Shown in pieces: positions 1 through 9,029 of a stretch of DNA of 50,248 nucleotides. The notes below the pieces were generated by a model. That model was given only the letters and a program-made list of their open reading frames with translations, was not told where the DNA came from and searched no databases. Position 1 is the stretch's first letter, and every line of letters begins with the position of its first letter. The DNA lies in assembly GCA_021775615.1 (NCBI GenBank), contig JAJFHL010000233.1:1-50248 (forward strand). Reading direction: 5' to 3'. Position numbers and translations under genes: made by a program. Origin of the DNA: Hyphomicrobiales bacterium (GTDB lineage Bacteria > Pseudomonadota > Alphaproteobacteria > Rhizobiales > JAJFHB01).

Positions 1-1
1 C

Positions 2-124
2 GAGAGCGCCGGCGCATTCGGGCTGCGCGGAATCTGCGACGTATATGCCGAACGTATCACGGCGTACCAGAAGTCTCCACCTCCCAAGGACTGGGATGGT
101 GTCTTCACCGCAACGAGCAAATAG
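2..124 (+). CDS. C-terminal end of an unidentified protein (5' truncated by the window edge)
   Basis: An open frame enters from the left edge and stops with TAG at 122-124, giving the last 40 residues of a protein (ending KDWDGVFTATSK). The composition, with Tyr, Trp, Asp and a PPP turn, looks like genuine coding sequence and not a shadow frame. It is too short to assign to a family. The next plus-strand gene starts over 1.3 kb away, so this is probably the last gene of a transcription unit that begins outside the window. Confidence 0.5.
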   Translation, partial: ESAGAFGLRGICDVYAERITAYQKSPPPKDWDGVFTATSK

Positions 125-452
125 CCGCGCCTTCAGCAAGTGCATTCCTGCCAAACCGGCAACGGCGTGGTTGCGACCGGTGTCAAAGCTCAGGCCACTT
201 GTGGTGCGTTACATTACGGACGGGAGCAATGCTCGCAGGTGTTTATCTGTTTTGCGATGCTTGATGACGAGCCCGACGTTGTGGGAAGGCTGGATGGCCT
301 GAAGGTGTTCGCGAACGTCAGGGAAACCGGGAGATCTTTGTTGGTACCGACGATGAGAGCCATGGCGGCATTCTGCTCGTAGTGCCGTTGGATGGCGATC
401 AGAAAGAGAATTCCCGTGCATCCACTGTCCATGTCCGCGAGGCTGCGGCTTG
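125..452. other. Intergenic stretch without a recognisable gene
   Basis: These 328 bases separate the truncated gene from the LysR regulator that ends at 453 on the other strand. Short frames are open on both strands, but none has a ribosome binding site or a recognisable domain, and their protein texts look like random frames of GC-rich DNA. It could hold the eroded remains of a gene. I see no clear terminator hairpin. Confidence 0.4.
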
Positions 453-1334
453 CTACAGTTCCGAGCGCAGCCATCGTTGAAAGCGCTTGCCGCCGGCGGA
501 AAGGTCGCGGTCCGAAGGATAGTTCAGAAAGTAGTGACATCCCGTGTCGACGGCCAGGTCGAAAGGCTGGACAAGCCGCCCGATGGCCAGGTCGTCCTCG
601 GCCAGGGACCGAAAGAAGAGCGCAACGCCATGTCCTTCAAGCGCTACCTTTCGAAGGGCATGGGAGTCGTCGATCCGCGTGGCTGGCGGAGGATCGGGCA
701 ACACCACTCCCGCTGCCTGGAACCAGTTTACCCAGTCGTCCTGGTGGAACTCACAAAACAGAGGCTGACGCGCGAGGTCGGCAGGTTCGAAGTCCTTCCC
801 GCAGCGATTGAGAAACTCCGGGGAGCAAACCGGGGTGAGCGATCCATCGAATACTTTCTCCGCCGTCACCCCGGACCATCTGCCGTCTCCCCAATTGATA
901 CCGAGATCAATGTGATCGCGCCGGTAGTCGGGCGGCTCGTATGAGTGCTGCAATCTCAGATCGAGCGCCGGATTGGCCTCGATGAAACCCATGATGCGCT
1001 GGGTCAGCCAGCAGGCGGAAAAGAACGGGGCAACACTGACTGTCAGGGTCCTTTGACCCGCCCGCGACGAAACGGCCTGAACCCCCGCCTCCATGCAATC
1101 CATGCCGTCGCGAAGCGCGGCGAAGAGGGTCTTTCCCGGCGCCGACAGGGCATTGCGGGCGGTGAGGCGGTCGACGAGGCGCACCCCCAGGGCCTGCTCC
1201 AGGGCGCGGACCTGGCGGCTGACAGCGGCCTGCGTCACGCCGAGCTCTTCCGCCGCACGGGTAAAGCTCAAGGTCCGCGCCACGGCCTCAAACGCCCGCA
1301 GAGCGGCAAAGGGCGGCAAGTGTCGAGGCGTCAT
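453..1334 (-). CDS. LysR-family transcriptional regulator, GcvA-like
   Basis: A 293-residue DNA-binding regulator of usual LysR length. Residues 1-65 form the winged helix-turn-helix (FTRAAEELGVTQAAVSRQVR is the recognition region), preceded by the PPFAALRAFEAVAR opening typical of GcvA-like members. Residues about 90-290 are the substrate-binding-protein-like effector domain, with the GINWGDGRW and GHGVALF segments common in this subgroup. The ATG at 1332-1334 was chosen because it starts the conserved N-terminus; the frame stays open far upstream, but that part is antisense to the next gene. It is divergent from the ornithine-cyclodeaminase-like gene at 1461 and probably controls it and itself; the effector is unknown. 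Confidence 0.92.
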   Translation of the reverse strand: MTPRHLPPFAALRAFEAVARTLSFTRAAEELGVTQAAVSRQVRALEQALGVRLVDRLTARNALSAPGKTLFAALRDGMDCMEAGVQAVSSRAGQRTLTVSVAPFFSACWLTQRIMGFIEANPALDLRLQHSYEPPDYRRDHIDLGINWGDGRWSGVTAEKVFDGSLTPVCSPEFLNRCGKDFEPADLARQPLFCEFHQDDWVNWFQAAGVVLPDPPPATRIDDSHALRKVALEGHGVALFFRSLAEDDLAIGRLVQPFDLAVDTGCHYFLNYPSDRDLSAGGKRFQRWLRSEL

Positions 1335-1460
1335 GTCATTACCTGTGATTATGTCATCGCGATGCGAAGTTGTTTGCACACAGCCCGAGCCGGCATCATT
1401 AATGACCAGGCAGGTCGCATATTTCAAGCAAACCAACATGAAAAGAGGGGAGCCGCTGCT
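1335..1460. promoter_or_regulatory. Divergent promoter region with a palindromic site
   Basis: The 126 bases between the LysR gene and the ornithine-cyclodeaminase-like gene must carry both promoters. A perfect 10-bp palindrome, TCATTAATGA, lies at 1396-1405 in a locally AT-richer stretch and is a reasonable LysR operator candidate. A ribosome binding site for the downstream gene (aaaagagggg, 1441-1450) is visible 10 bases before its ATG. Assignment as an operator is inference. Confidence 0.4.
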
Positions 1461-2462
1461 ATGGAGAAGCTGGAGCCTTTGCCGACGGGCGCCGCTGAGA
1501 TCGCAAAGGGCGACATCAAGGTTATGACCCTCAGCGAAGCCGAAGTCACGGAAAGGCTGGACTCCGGCGCGCTGCTGGACGGGCTCGCCGGCGGGTTTCA
1601 AGCCATGGCGCGCGGCGAAGTCCAGACCCCGGACCGTCCGGAGATCACGGTGCCGGCCAAAGGCTTTCTTCTGGCGATGCCGTCCTGGCGTGAAGGCTCG
1701 CCGATGATGGTCAAAATGGTCGCCGTCTTCGAAGGTAATCTCGAACAGAACCTTCCAAACCATCTTGCGACGATCAGCCTGTTCGATCCGGACACCGGCG
1801 TGCCGCTCTGCGTGATGGACGGCACATACATCACCGGTATCCGGACGGCAGCAGCCGCCGCCTTGACGGTCCGCGAAATCGCACGGCCGGATGCGAAAGT
1901 GGCAACGATCATCGGGGCGGGCGTTCAGGCCCGCGAGCACCTTCGCCTCCTGCCGCTGGTGCGTGACTTCGAAGAGATCCTTGTCGGCTCCCTGCATTTC
2001 AGCGATGCGCGGCAATTGGCGGAGCGGGATCCCCGGGCAAGAGCGGTTGAGGACGTGGAGGCGGCCGTCCGCATGTCGGATGTCGTGTGTCTCGCGACTC
2101 ACGCCTACCAGCCCGTCATCGAGGCTGACTGGGTGCGGCCGGGCACGCACGTCACCTCCGTTGGCTACGCGCCGCCGCTCGGCGAACTGCCGGTGACGCT
2201 TGCCCGCGACAACAAGCTCTATGTCGAGGACGATGCGTCTTTCGAGGCCCCACCGGTCGGGTGCGGCGAGCTGCAGGGAATGGATCCGATGTCGGCGATC
2301 AGGTTCGGCGATGCGCTGACCGGGAAAGCGCCGCTTCGCACCAATGATGAGGAGATCACGGTCTACAAGGCCATGGGCATCGCCATGGAGGACCTTGTCG
2401 CCGCCGAACTGGTCTATCGGCGCGCTTTGGACGATGGAGAAACTGCCGGCATGATCTTGTGA
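1461..2462 (+). CDS. Ornithine cyclodeaminase / mu-crystallin family protein
   Basis: A 333-residue NAD(P)-dependent enzyme of the ornithine cyclodeaminase/mu-crystallin family. Members convert L-ornithine to proline plus ammonia, or reduce cyclic imines, or act as alanine or N-alkyl amino-acid dehydrogenases, so the exact substrate is open. Visible features are the GTYITGIRTAAAAAL segment near residue 121-135, which holds the substrate-contacting Arg, and a Rossmann glycine motif IGAGVQAREHL at 151-161. The start at 1461 follows a good Shine-Dalgarno; the upstream in-frame extension overlaps the LysR gene and is not used. The divergent LysR neighbour is the likely regulator. It fits the amine and amino-acid catabolic theme of the window. 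Confidence 0.9.
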   Translation: MEKLEPLPTGAAEIAKGDIKVMTLSEAEVTERLDSGALLDGLAGGFQAMARGEVQTPDRPEITVPAKGFLLAMPSWREGSPMMVKMVAVFEGNLEQNLPNHLATISLFDPDTGVPLCVMDGTYITGIRTAAAAALTVREIARPDAKVATIIGAGVQAREHLRLLPLVRDFEEILVGSLHFSDARQLAERDPRARAVEDVEAAVRMSDVVCLATHAYQPVIEADWVRPGTHVTSVGYAPPLGELPVTLARDNKLYVEDDASFEAPPVGCGELQGMDPMSAIRFGDALTGKAPLRTNDEEITVYKAMGIAMEDLVAAELVYRRALDDGETAGMIL

Positions 2463-2709
2463 CTGCGCCGCCCACGGCCATTCTGGTGCGCGTTATGCCG
2501 TCATGGTTGTGCATGATGAGCGCGGTGCAATCCTTCGGCATTGCTCCGGGGCGAATCAAGGCGTAGGCTCGGCCAATCTGATCCGCACATGTCGGCGCGC
2601 GCCGATCGCGCTGTCGCCATTCGTATGAATCCATATGAATGACGTGGGCTCGCGTTCATGGATCGACTCTCACCGAGGTGCGGCGCATAACGGCAACGGG
2701 GGTTGTGTG

Positions 2710-3255
2710 ATGGCGATGCGCTTGATTTGGGGGGCAATCGGAACACTCATGCTTGCAGCGGTGGTTATGCTTGTGCCCGCGGTGCAACAGGCCGGCGCAC
2801 GCGACGGCGGCGGCCCCGGACCCGGCGGAGGCGGAGCTGGACCGCAGCGCCAGACGATTGTGATATTTCCTGGGTCTTCCAACAACGAAGTGGCGCTGCA
2901 GTTGCTCAAGATCAGAGACAATCCGAATGTGGAGTTCAAATTGCGCGTGCCCAATGCGCCACGGGCCGCCAGCGCGCCGCTGGTCTATCTGTTCCGCACC
3001 GGCAGCGGCGCGCGGCATTCGGAGATCTATTTCGTTGTCAAGGCGTTCATGTCCAAGGACTTCGATCACGTCCGGAATTACGCCCGCCGCAAGTTCAACC
3101 AAACCACCGAAACACTCGAATTTGCCGAGCGGCGGCTCAAGCGCCTGCATCCTCTGAACGACGTAACGGAGTATGTGGAGGCGCTGCTCCATGTCTCGGA
3201 GTTGAAGGCAAGACTGGATGCCTACAGGCGCTTGCGGAACGCAGTACCTGAGTAA
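2710..3255 (+). CDS. Putative secreted protein of unknown function
   Basis: A 181-residue protein starting MAMRL at 2710, followed by a hydrophobic stretch (GAIGTLMLAAVVMLVPAV) and a small-residue cleavage-like region, so probably exported. The mature N-terminus is rich in Gly and Pro (about residues 30-46). A basic, charged part follows (RNYARRKFNQTTETLEFAERRLKRL) with a helical character. I recognise no family. A further in-frame ATG at 2635 would add 25 residues lacking signal-peptide character, so 2710 is preferred. A weak 7-bp hairpin (3257-3263 with 3277-3283) follows the stop and may help end transcription. Confidence 0.65.
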   Translation: MAMRLIWGAIGTLMLAAVVMLVPAVQQAGARDGGGPGPGGGGAGPQRQTIVIFPGSSNNEVALQLLKIRDNPNVEFKLRVPNAPRAASAPLVYLFRTGSGARHSEIYFVVKAFMSKDFDHVRNYARRKFNQTTETLEFAERRLKRLHPLNDVTEYVEALLHVSELKARLDAYRRLRNAVPE

Positions 3256-3641
3256 CGCGATCCGCGGGCAGGAGCGGGATCGCCGCTTCGGTCATGCCAC
3301 TGCGCCGAGCTTCACAGGCAGGCCGGTCTCAACGGGGCTGCACCCCGACCCGACGCGGCCGGTGAGCAGATGCTGTTTTTTTCCGACAGAGGGTGAAACC
3401 GAATGCCGTGCACATCACGGACCAGGCGTTCGAGCCCGAGCGCGCAATAGAATCCCGGTCCGCCGGCTGTCTCAAACGCCTACTGCGCGGCAGCGATGAT
3501 CGCGTTGGCCGCGATCGTCCTGCGCAAGTGGATTGCGCCGGTCACTCCCGAAGGCCGGAAGAGCGGCCTTCGAGGTGATCGACTCTGTATTTTAGAGCAG
3601 GAACAGACGGAAAATCGGTGTCCGCCGTTGCTGATCCAGCT
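3256..3641. other. Intergenic stretch between two small secreted-protein genes
   Basis: These 386 bases lie between the convergent genes ending at 3255 (plus) and 3642 (minus). No open frame here has a convincing domain or ribosome binding site. A 49-codon frame starting at 3496 has a short hydrophobic start but no other support. The region contains the weak hairpin just after 3255 and a stronger one at 3549-3572. Confidence 0.4.
3549..3572. terminator. Perfect 9-bp hairpin, possible terminator
   Basis: CGAAGGCCG at 3549-3557 pairs perfectly with CGGCCTTCG at 3564-3572 across a six-base loop (gaagag). It sits between convergent genes and about 70 bases beyond the stop of the minus-strand gene at 3642. 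There is no adjacent T-run on either strand, so intrinsic termination is uncertain. Confidence 0.35.
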
Positions 3642-3905
3642 TTAGCCCACACGGGCCTTCTGGCATCCGTGGCTGCGGCCGAACTTGCCCTTCCTGCGGG
3701 CACGGTCGACCTTGCGGTTGCATTCGCGGCGGGCGCGGGTGCAGGCGGTGCTGCCCTTCCTGGCCTTTGCGTAGCCCACGATTATGTGGTTGGAGGTGTC
3801 CACGGCCGTGTAGGCGCAGGACGCGGCCGAGGCCGGCGACACGGCTCCGGCCATAAACATGAAGCCGGTTGCCGCCGCGATGGCGAGTGAAGAGATCGCT
3901 TTCAT
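3642..3905 (-). CDS. Small secreted basic cysteine-containing protein
   Basis: An 87-residue protein with a clear signal peptide: MKAISSLAIAAATGFMFMAG, then AVSPASA before a likely cleavage at about residue 27. The mature 60 residues are strongly basic, with KARK, RARREC and RARRKGK clusters and four cysteines (SCAY, TACTR, RECN, HGCQ). This suggests a disulfide-stabilised periplasmic or secreted miniprotein. No family recognised. It is monocistronic, with about 225 bases to the next minus-strand gene. The clean signal peptide argues it is real despite its size. Confidence 0.7.
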   Translation of the reverse strand: MKAISSLAIAAATGFMFMAGAVSPASAASCAYTAVDTSNHIIVGYAKARKGSTACTRARRECNRKVDRARRKGKFGRSHGCQKARVG

Positions 3906-4131
3906 TTACTCAAATCCTTCTGTTGGCCGCGTTTCAAGACGCGTTGCGGGCGCCTTGAAGCGACGGCGTGTTGCAGTTGTCGCCCCCTTTGACGCGGGCC
4001 AACGGAAAGTGGTTCAAAAGTTTCTTGGAAATCGCAGCAGGGCGGAGCCGGCGAGAATGAGTGTCCGGGCCTTGGCGCGCGAGGCCGGCAGGTCCGATAT
4101 CAGCAGTGCGGCCCTTGTCTGATTGCCGCGA

Positions 4132-5730
4132 TCATCGCGGTGTCTGCGATACCACATGCGAGGCGAAACCCGCGCCGGCCTCGGTGTAGATGTTGAACAC
4201 CGTGGCGGCGCCGGCCTGTTTCAACTCCTCGACTTCGTCCTGAAACTTCGCCGTCGCCACGACTTTTCCAGAGAACGAGGTGCCCTGGAGCTGATCCAGA
4301 ACCGCGAGGTTGGTGTTGAGCTTCGGCAGTGCAAGCATGACCAGTTCGAGCGTGTCGGTTGCGTGGACGCGATCCCAGAAGTCGGCGTCGCCCGGGTCGC
4401 CGAGCAGCACGTTACGGCCGGCCGCGCGTTGGTTCCTCACCGTTACCGGATCGACGTCCACTCCGACAACGGTCCCGCCATAGAGCTCGTGCATCTTGTC
4501 GTAGGTCCCGGTGCCGATGCCGCCCATGCCGATGATCGCGATCGTCATGCCCTCGATGTCGAATTGCCGGTCGTCGGCGAGACGTTTCGATCTTTGCAGA
4601 CGCCTCCAGATCCTGCGGTAGCGGGTGTGCAGCCGGTGGACGACCGTGTTGAGCCCGGCGGCGATGGCGAAGGACAGGGACAGTGCGATCGCGATGACGA
4701 TCAGCCACTCGTTTTCGATCCAGCCGTTGGCGACGCCGATGGCCGCGACGATGAGGCCGAACTCGCTGTAATTGGTCAGGTTCAAGGATGCGTGCAGCGA
4801 GGTGCGGGCGCGCAGATTGAACCCCACAAGCAGGCCGAAAAAGAGCGCGGATTTGAGGAACACAAACGGCGTGATCAAAGCGCCGACGACGACCGTCTCG
4901 AGGGTCAGTTGGCCGGACAGGCCGATGGACAGGAAAAACCCGAGCAGAAACAGATCCTTGAAGCCCAGCATGGTCTTGGCCATTTCCTCGGACTTGTGGT
5001 GGCTGGCGATCAGCACGCCAAGGACGAGCGCCCCAAGGTCGCCCTTCAACCCGACCAGTTGGAAGACCTCGGCGCCGCCCAGGGCGAGCAGGAAACCATA
5101 AAGCACCAGCAGTTCGCCGTGACCGACGCGCTGCAGCAGCTTATGCAGAAGCGGCCGAAGCGGTATGAGCAGGATGATCGACAGTGCCCATACCGACGGC
5201 CAGATGCCGGTTGAAATGGCGAGAAATGCAACAGCGGCAAGATCCTGCATGATCAGGATGCCGATAGCGATCCGGCCGTGCAGCGAGGCCATTTCGCCCT
5301 TTTCCTCGAGCGCCTTGACCACGAAGACGGTGCTGGAAAAGCTCAAGGCAAATGCGATCAGCACGCTGCGTTGAAGGTCCAGGCCGGATACGAAGGGCGT
5401 GCCCGCCAGCGCGAGGGCGTAAATCGCGGCGCCGAACACCACGACAACGATGGAGGTGTGCAGGCCGGTCACGGCCCACACCTGCGGCCGTGCGAGGGTG
5501 CGAAGATTGAGCTTCAGGCCGACGACGAACAACAGCAAGGTGATGCCGAGATCGGAGAGCTTCTCGAGCATCTCCCCGCCGGAGACGCCCAGAGCATTGA
5601 GCGCAAATCCGGCTGCGAGAAACCCCACCAGCGGCGGCAGTCCGACGGATCTGGACAAGAGGCCAAGTGCGAAAGCGAGCGAGATCCAGACGACATCCCC
5701 AAGCGCGACAGCGGCCCATTCGAAGTCCAT
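4132..5730 (-). CDS. KefB-like CPA2 monovalent cation:proton antiporter with RCK domain
   Basis: A 532-residue inner-membrane transporter of the CPA2 family, expected to exchange K+ (or Na+) for protons. Residues about 10-375 are a run of hydrophobic helices containing the family motif MQDLAAV (161-167), matching KefB/KefC proteins. Residues 395-520 form a TrkA-N/RCK nucleotide-binding domain with the Rossmann motif IIGMGGIGTGTY. The TrkA-C part is missing or very short, as in many members. It starts 53 bases after the stop of the P-type ATPase gene on the same strand, so the two are probably cotranscribed. Its position in a cluster headed by an FNR-type box suggests a role in ion homeostasis under low oxygen or stress. 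Confidence 0.9.
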   Translation of the reverse strand: MDFEWAAVALGDVVWISLAFALGLLSRSVGLPPLVGFLAAGFALNALGVSGGEMLEKLSDLGITLLLFVVGLKLNLRTLARPQVWAVTGLHTSIVVVVFGAAIYALALAGTPFVSGLDLQRSVLIAFALSFSSTVFVVKALEEKGEMASLHGRIAIGILIMQDLAAVAFLAISTGIWPSVWALSIILLIPLRPLLHKLLQRVGHGELLVLYGFLLALGGAEVFQLVGLKGDLGALVLGVLIASHHKSEEMAKTMLGFKDLFLLGFFLSIGLSGQLTLETVVVGALITPFVFLKSALFFGLLVGFNLRARTSLHASLNLTNYSEFGLIVAAIGVANGWIENEWLIVIAIALSLSFAIAAGLNTVVHRLHTRYRRIWRRLQRSKRLADDRQFDIEGMTIAIIGMGGIGTGTYDKMHELYGGTVVGVDVDPVTVRNQRAAGRNVLLGDPGDADFWDRVHATDTLELVMLALPKLNTNLAVLDQLQGTSFSGKVVATAKFQDEVEELKQAGAATVFNIYTEAGAGFASHVVSQTPR

Positions 5731-5783
5731 CGGTCAAGACTTCATCTGAAGAAAACGGGCTGTCCGATGCGGCGTGACCGCCA

Positions 5784-8576
5784 TCATTGCACGTACCCGT
5801 CTTGCGTTGCCGGCCGGCCGTCTCGTGTCCGGCTGCGCGCGCGGCGGGCGATCAGGCGCTGGAGCCATTTCTCGGCCTCGAGAACCAGGAAGGCCGCGAC
5901 GCCGACACCGAGCACCTGGAGGCTCTGCACCAGGTTCAGCGGCCGGGTGTCGAAGAACGCCTTCATGAAGGGCGCGTATGTGAACAGGAGCTGGAAGACC
6001 ACCGCCGCGGCGACAGCCATCAGCACCGCCGGCGTGCCGCGCGCACCGCGCCATGTGATCGACGAGGCCTTCAGGTAGCGGACGCTGAAGAGATAGAATA
6101 TCTCGAGCACCACAAGCGTGTTGACCACGACGGTGCGGGCCTCTTCGATGCCCACGCCTTGCGTCTGCGTCAGTGCGAAAACTCCGAACAGGGCGCCGAG
6201 GAAAAGGACCGACACGAAAACCACACGCCATATCAGAAAGCCCGAGAGGATTGCCTCCCCGGCGGCGCGCGGCGGCCGGCGCATGACGTCGGGTTCAGCC
6301 GGCTCGAAGGCAAGCGCCAGACCAAGGGTCACAGCCGTAACCATCTTGACCCACAGGATCTGAATGGGGGTGATCGGCAGGGTGGAGCCGAGCAGGATCG
6401 CGGCAATCAGCACCAGAGCTTCGCCGCCGCTTGTCGGAAGGATAAAGAGAATAGCCTTCTTCAGGTTGTCGTAGACGGTTCGCCCTGCCCGGACGGCTTC
6501 GGCGAGGGTCGCGAAATTGTCGTCGGCGAGGACCATTTCCGAAGCCTCCTTCGCCGCCTCGCTTCCGTTCCGTCCCATGGCGATGCCGACGTCGGCGCGC
6601 TTCAGGGCCGGCGCGTCGTTAACGCCGTCTCCGGTCATTGCGACAATGGCGCCTTCCGCCTGCAGGGCCATGACCAGCCGCAGTTTGTGCTCAGGGCTGG
6701 TGCGCGCAAAAACGGACGTATCGCGAACCCGAAGCCGGAGTGCATCGTCGTCCAGGGTGTCGATATCGCGGCCGGTCAGGATTGCGCCGGGATGCTCCAG
6801 GCCGAGTTGCCCGGCGATGGCCGCCGCTGTGCCGGCGTGATCTCCTGTGATCATTTTCACGCCAACGCCGGCGGCCTGGCACTCGGCCACGGCGGCAACC
6901 GCCTCTTCACGCGGCGGGTCGATCAAGCCGAACAGGCCAAGAAACGTTAGCCCGTTTTCGACATCATCGAACTCAAGGTCGGTGTGAGAGACGTCCGTCG
7001 TCTTCATCGCGACAGCGAGAACCCGCTGACCGCCGGACGCGATCTCTTCGACTTTCGCGTTCCAATACTCCGGGTCAATCGCACTGTCGCCTTCGAACCC
7101 GCGCTGCCGCGCGCACATCTCAAGGATGCGTTCGGGAGCACCCTTGACGTAAATGAAGCCTTCACCGGAGTGGTTGTGGTGGAGAACCGCCATGAAGCGG
7201 TGTTCGGCGTCGAATGGAATAACGTCGCTGCGGGGAGCGTTCGCGGTTTCCACGCCATGATCGAGACCGGCCTTGCAGGCGACCGCGACCAGGGCGCCTT
7301 CCATGGGATCGCCTTCGACGCTCCAGTGACCGTCCGCCTCCTGCAAGCTGGCCTCATTGCAGAGTAGCGCCGCCCTCGTCATTTCCTGCAGAAGCGGATA
7401 GTCCGAGACGTCGATTTCGCGGCCGGCCTGTGAGAATCCGCCACGGGGCGCGTAGCCAACGCCGCTCACGGTAAACAGGCGTTTGGAGGTGGCGACCGTG
7501 ACAACGGCCATTTCGTTGCGCGTCAGCGTCCCGGTCTTGTCGGAGCAGATAACGGAGACAGACCCAAGAGTCTCGATCGCCGGAAGGCGGCGTACGATCG
7601 CGTTTCGCCGCGCCATGTCCTGCACACCGATCGCGAGGGTTATGGTCAAAATGGCGGGCAACCCCTCGGGGACGGCGGCGACCGTCAGGCCGACCACCGC
7701 CATGAAAATCTCGCTAAAGCCGTAGTCGCGAACCAGGAGGCCGAAGGCGAGGACAGCGGCGGCAAGACCGAGGATCGCCGCTGACAGCCATTTTGCGAAC
7801 CCGTTCATCTGCCGCGTCAGCGGGGTCTGCAGCGTTGTCACTTCGGACAGCATGCCGCTGATTTGCCCGATTGCGGTCTCAGCGCCGGTGGCGACGACGA
7901 CACCCTTGCCCTGGCCGTAGGTCACAAGCGTCCCGCTGAACGCCATTGAGGAACGGTCGCCAAGCGCCATTGCCGCGTCAACCGGCAGCGGGGTCTTTTC
8001 GACGGCGACCGACTCGCCGGTCAGGACGGCCTCGTCGATTTTCATGCTTCGGGCCTGGATGAGCCTGATGTCGGCGGGCACCCGCTCGCCTGCCTCAAGC
8101 AGGACAATGTCGCCGGGAACGATCTCCCCGCCAGGGACGGTCCTGCGCCTGCCTCCCCGCATGATGCTGGCCGTTGGGGCAAGCATGTCGCGGAGCGCTT
8201 CCAGTGCGTTTTCGGCCTTGCCTTCCTGGAGGAAACCGATGACTGCGTTCACCAGAACGACGGCGAATATGACCTGTGCGTCGATCCAGTGGCCAACCAG
8301 TGCGGTGACGACCGTAGCGCCGAGCAGCACGTAGATCAGAAAATCGTGGAACTGGGAGAAGAACCGCAGAAGCGGTCCTCGCCGTTTCGGCGGCGTCAGG
8401 CGATTTGGCCCAAACCGCTCCAGACGCTCGTGCGCATCCGCTTCGCTCAGGCCACCGGGATCGCTGCCTTGAACCGCCATGGCGTCATTGGCCGAAACCG
8501 CATGCCAAGCCTGCCCACCGGCCGGTTCGGTCGATGTGCCCTGTCCCGTTCCGCCGCTTCGCTGAAGAACCGTCAT
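5784..8576 (-). CDS. Cation-translocating P-type ATPase (P2, Ca2+/Mg2+-type)
   Basis: A 930-residue membrane pump with the full P-type architecture: N-terminal cation-ATPase domain (about 22-95), first helix pair, actuator domain with TGES (186-189), AVPEGLPAIL in the fourth helix (about 301-310), phosphorylation motif SDKTGTLT with the acceptor Asp near 346, the TGDGVNDAPALKRADVG hinge, and a C-terminal helix bundle. PEGLP with this layout points to the P2 group (Ca2+ or Mg2+ pumps); the ion cannot be fixed from sequence. The ATG at 8576 is preferred over 8618 because it is preceded by AAGAG/GGGAAG-type Shine-Dalgarno sequence. It lies 74 bases after a small HTH gene and 53 before the antiporter gene. 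Confidence 0.92.
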   Translation of the reverse strand: MTVLQRSGGTGQGTSTEPAGGQAWHAVSANDAMAVQGSDPGGLSEADAHERLERFGPNRLTPPKRRGPLLRFFSQFHDFLIYVLLGATVVTALVGHWIDAQVIFAVVLVNAVIGFLQEGKAENALEALRDMLAPTASIMRGGRRRTVPGGEIVPGDIVLLEAGERVPADIRLIQARSMKIDEAVLTGESVAVEKTPLPVDAAMALGDRSSMAFSGTLVTYGQGKGVVVATGAETAIGQISGMLSEVTTLQTPLTRQMNGFAKWLSAAILGLAAAVLAFGLLVRDYGFSEIFMAVVGLTVAAVPEGLPAILTITLAIGVQDMARRNAIVRRLPAIETLGSVSVICSDKTGTLTRNEMAVVTVATSKRLFTVSGVGYAPRGGFSQAGREIDVSDYPLLQEMTRAALLCNEASLQEADGHWSVEGDPMEGALVAVACKAGLDHGVETANAPRSDVIPFDAEHRFMAVLHHNHSGEGFIYVKGAPERILEMCARQRGFEGDSAIDPEYWNAKVEEIASGGQRVLAVAMKTTDVSHTDLEFDDVENGLTFLGLFGLIDPPREEAVAAVAECQAAGVGVKMITGDHAGTAAAIAGQLGLEHPGAILTGRDIDTLDDDALRLRVRDTSVFARTSPEHKLRLVMALQAEGAIVAMTGDGVNDAPALKRADVGIAMGRNGSEAAKEASEMVLADDNFATLAEAVRAGRTVYDNLKKAILFILPTSGGEALVLIAAILLGSTLPITPIQILWVKMVTAVTLGLALAFEPAEPDVMRRPPRAAGEAILSGFLIWRVVFVSVLFLGALFGVFALTQTQGVGIEEARTVVVNTLVVLEIFYLFSVRYLKASSITWRGARGTPAVLMAVAAAVVFQLLFTYAPFMKAFFDTRPLNLVQSLQVLGVGVAAFLVLEAEKWLQRLIARRARSRTRDGRPATQDGYVQ

Positions 8577-8650
8577 ACTTCCCAACTCTTTTCGCACCTG
8601 TGTATTGCGCGCGCTCATCCAAATGAGGAGACCGTCACAACGTCTCGCTG

Positions 8651-8854
8651 TCAGGTTTCGTTATCAGGCTTCGGTGTCGGGCTCGTCACATGCGCATTCA
8701 CGAACGCTTCCAGGTCCCTGGCCGCCACCCGGAACTCGCGGCCCAACTTGACGGCGCGCAGTCCACCCTCATGGATCCAGCTGCGGACGGTGGCATCACT
8801 GACCTTCAGGAGCTCTGCAATCTCGTGCGTCGTGAGGAATGGTTTGCTTAGCAT
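8651..8854 (-). CDS. Small excisionase-type helix-turn-helix protein
   Basis: A 67-residue protein that is essentially one MerR/excisionase-like winged HTH: LTTHEIAELLKVSDATVRSW followed by VKLGREFRVAARDLEAFV. Proteins of this 'helix-turn-helix domain-containing' type bind DNA as recombination factors or local regulators. The ATG at 8854 has a GAGG about 10 bases upstream; a TTG two codons earlier is the alternative. It is the first gene of the minus-strand run leading to the P-type ATPase and KefB-like antiporter, so a role as local regulator is likely. No integrase is near, so a true excisionase role is unlikely. Confidence 0.82.
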   Translation of the reverse strand: MLSKPFLTTHEIAELLKVSDATVRSWIHEGGLRAVKLGREFRVAARDLEAFVNAHVTSPTPKPDNET

Positions 8855-8919
8855 CGCCAAGCGGCCTCGTCATGAAATCTGATGGTTTCGAGCATGGATC
8901 AGCGTGGATGAACCGGCAT

Positions 8920-8933
8920 TGATCCAAATCAAC
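8920..8933. promoter_or_regulatory. FNR/FixK-type binding site (TTGAT-N4-ATCAA)
   Basis: TTGATCCAAATCAA is a perfect match to the symmetric FNR/Anr/FixK consensus. It lies in the divergent intergenic region, 66 bases before the HTH gene start at 8854 and 97 bases before the universal stress gene start at 9030, so it could serve either or both directions. Genes for universal stress proteins are classic targets of such regulators. Binding itself is inferred. Confidence 0.72.
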
Positions 8934-9029
8934 GATGTTGAGAGCGGGTGAGTGCAATTGAGCACGCTGAAAGCGCCGCATGAAACGAGGATGCAGCGCG
9001 TTGTAATCAGAACGAAAGGACCTGGAACC

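Noticed and set aside
3496-3645. A possible 49-residue peptide with a short hydrophobic start
   Set aside because: No ribosome binding site, no conserved features, and it runs into the end of the minus-strand gene at 3642. It could be chance.
4123-5214. A 363-codon open frame on the plus strand
   Set aside because: Antisense to the KefB-like antiporter gene, whose motifs are unambiguous; the plus-strand translation has no recognisable domain.
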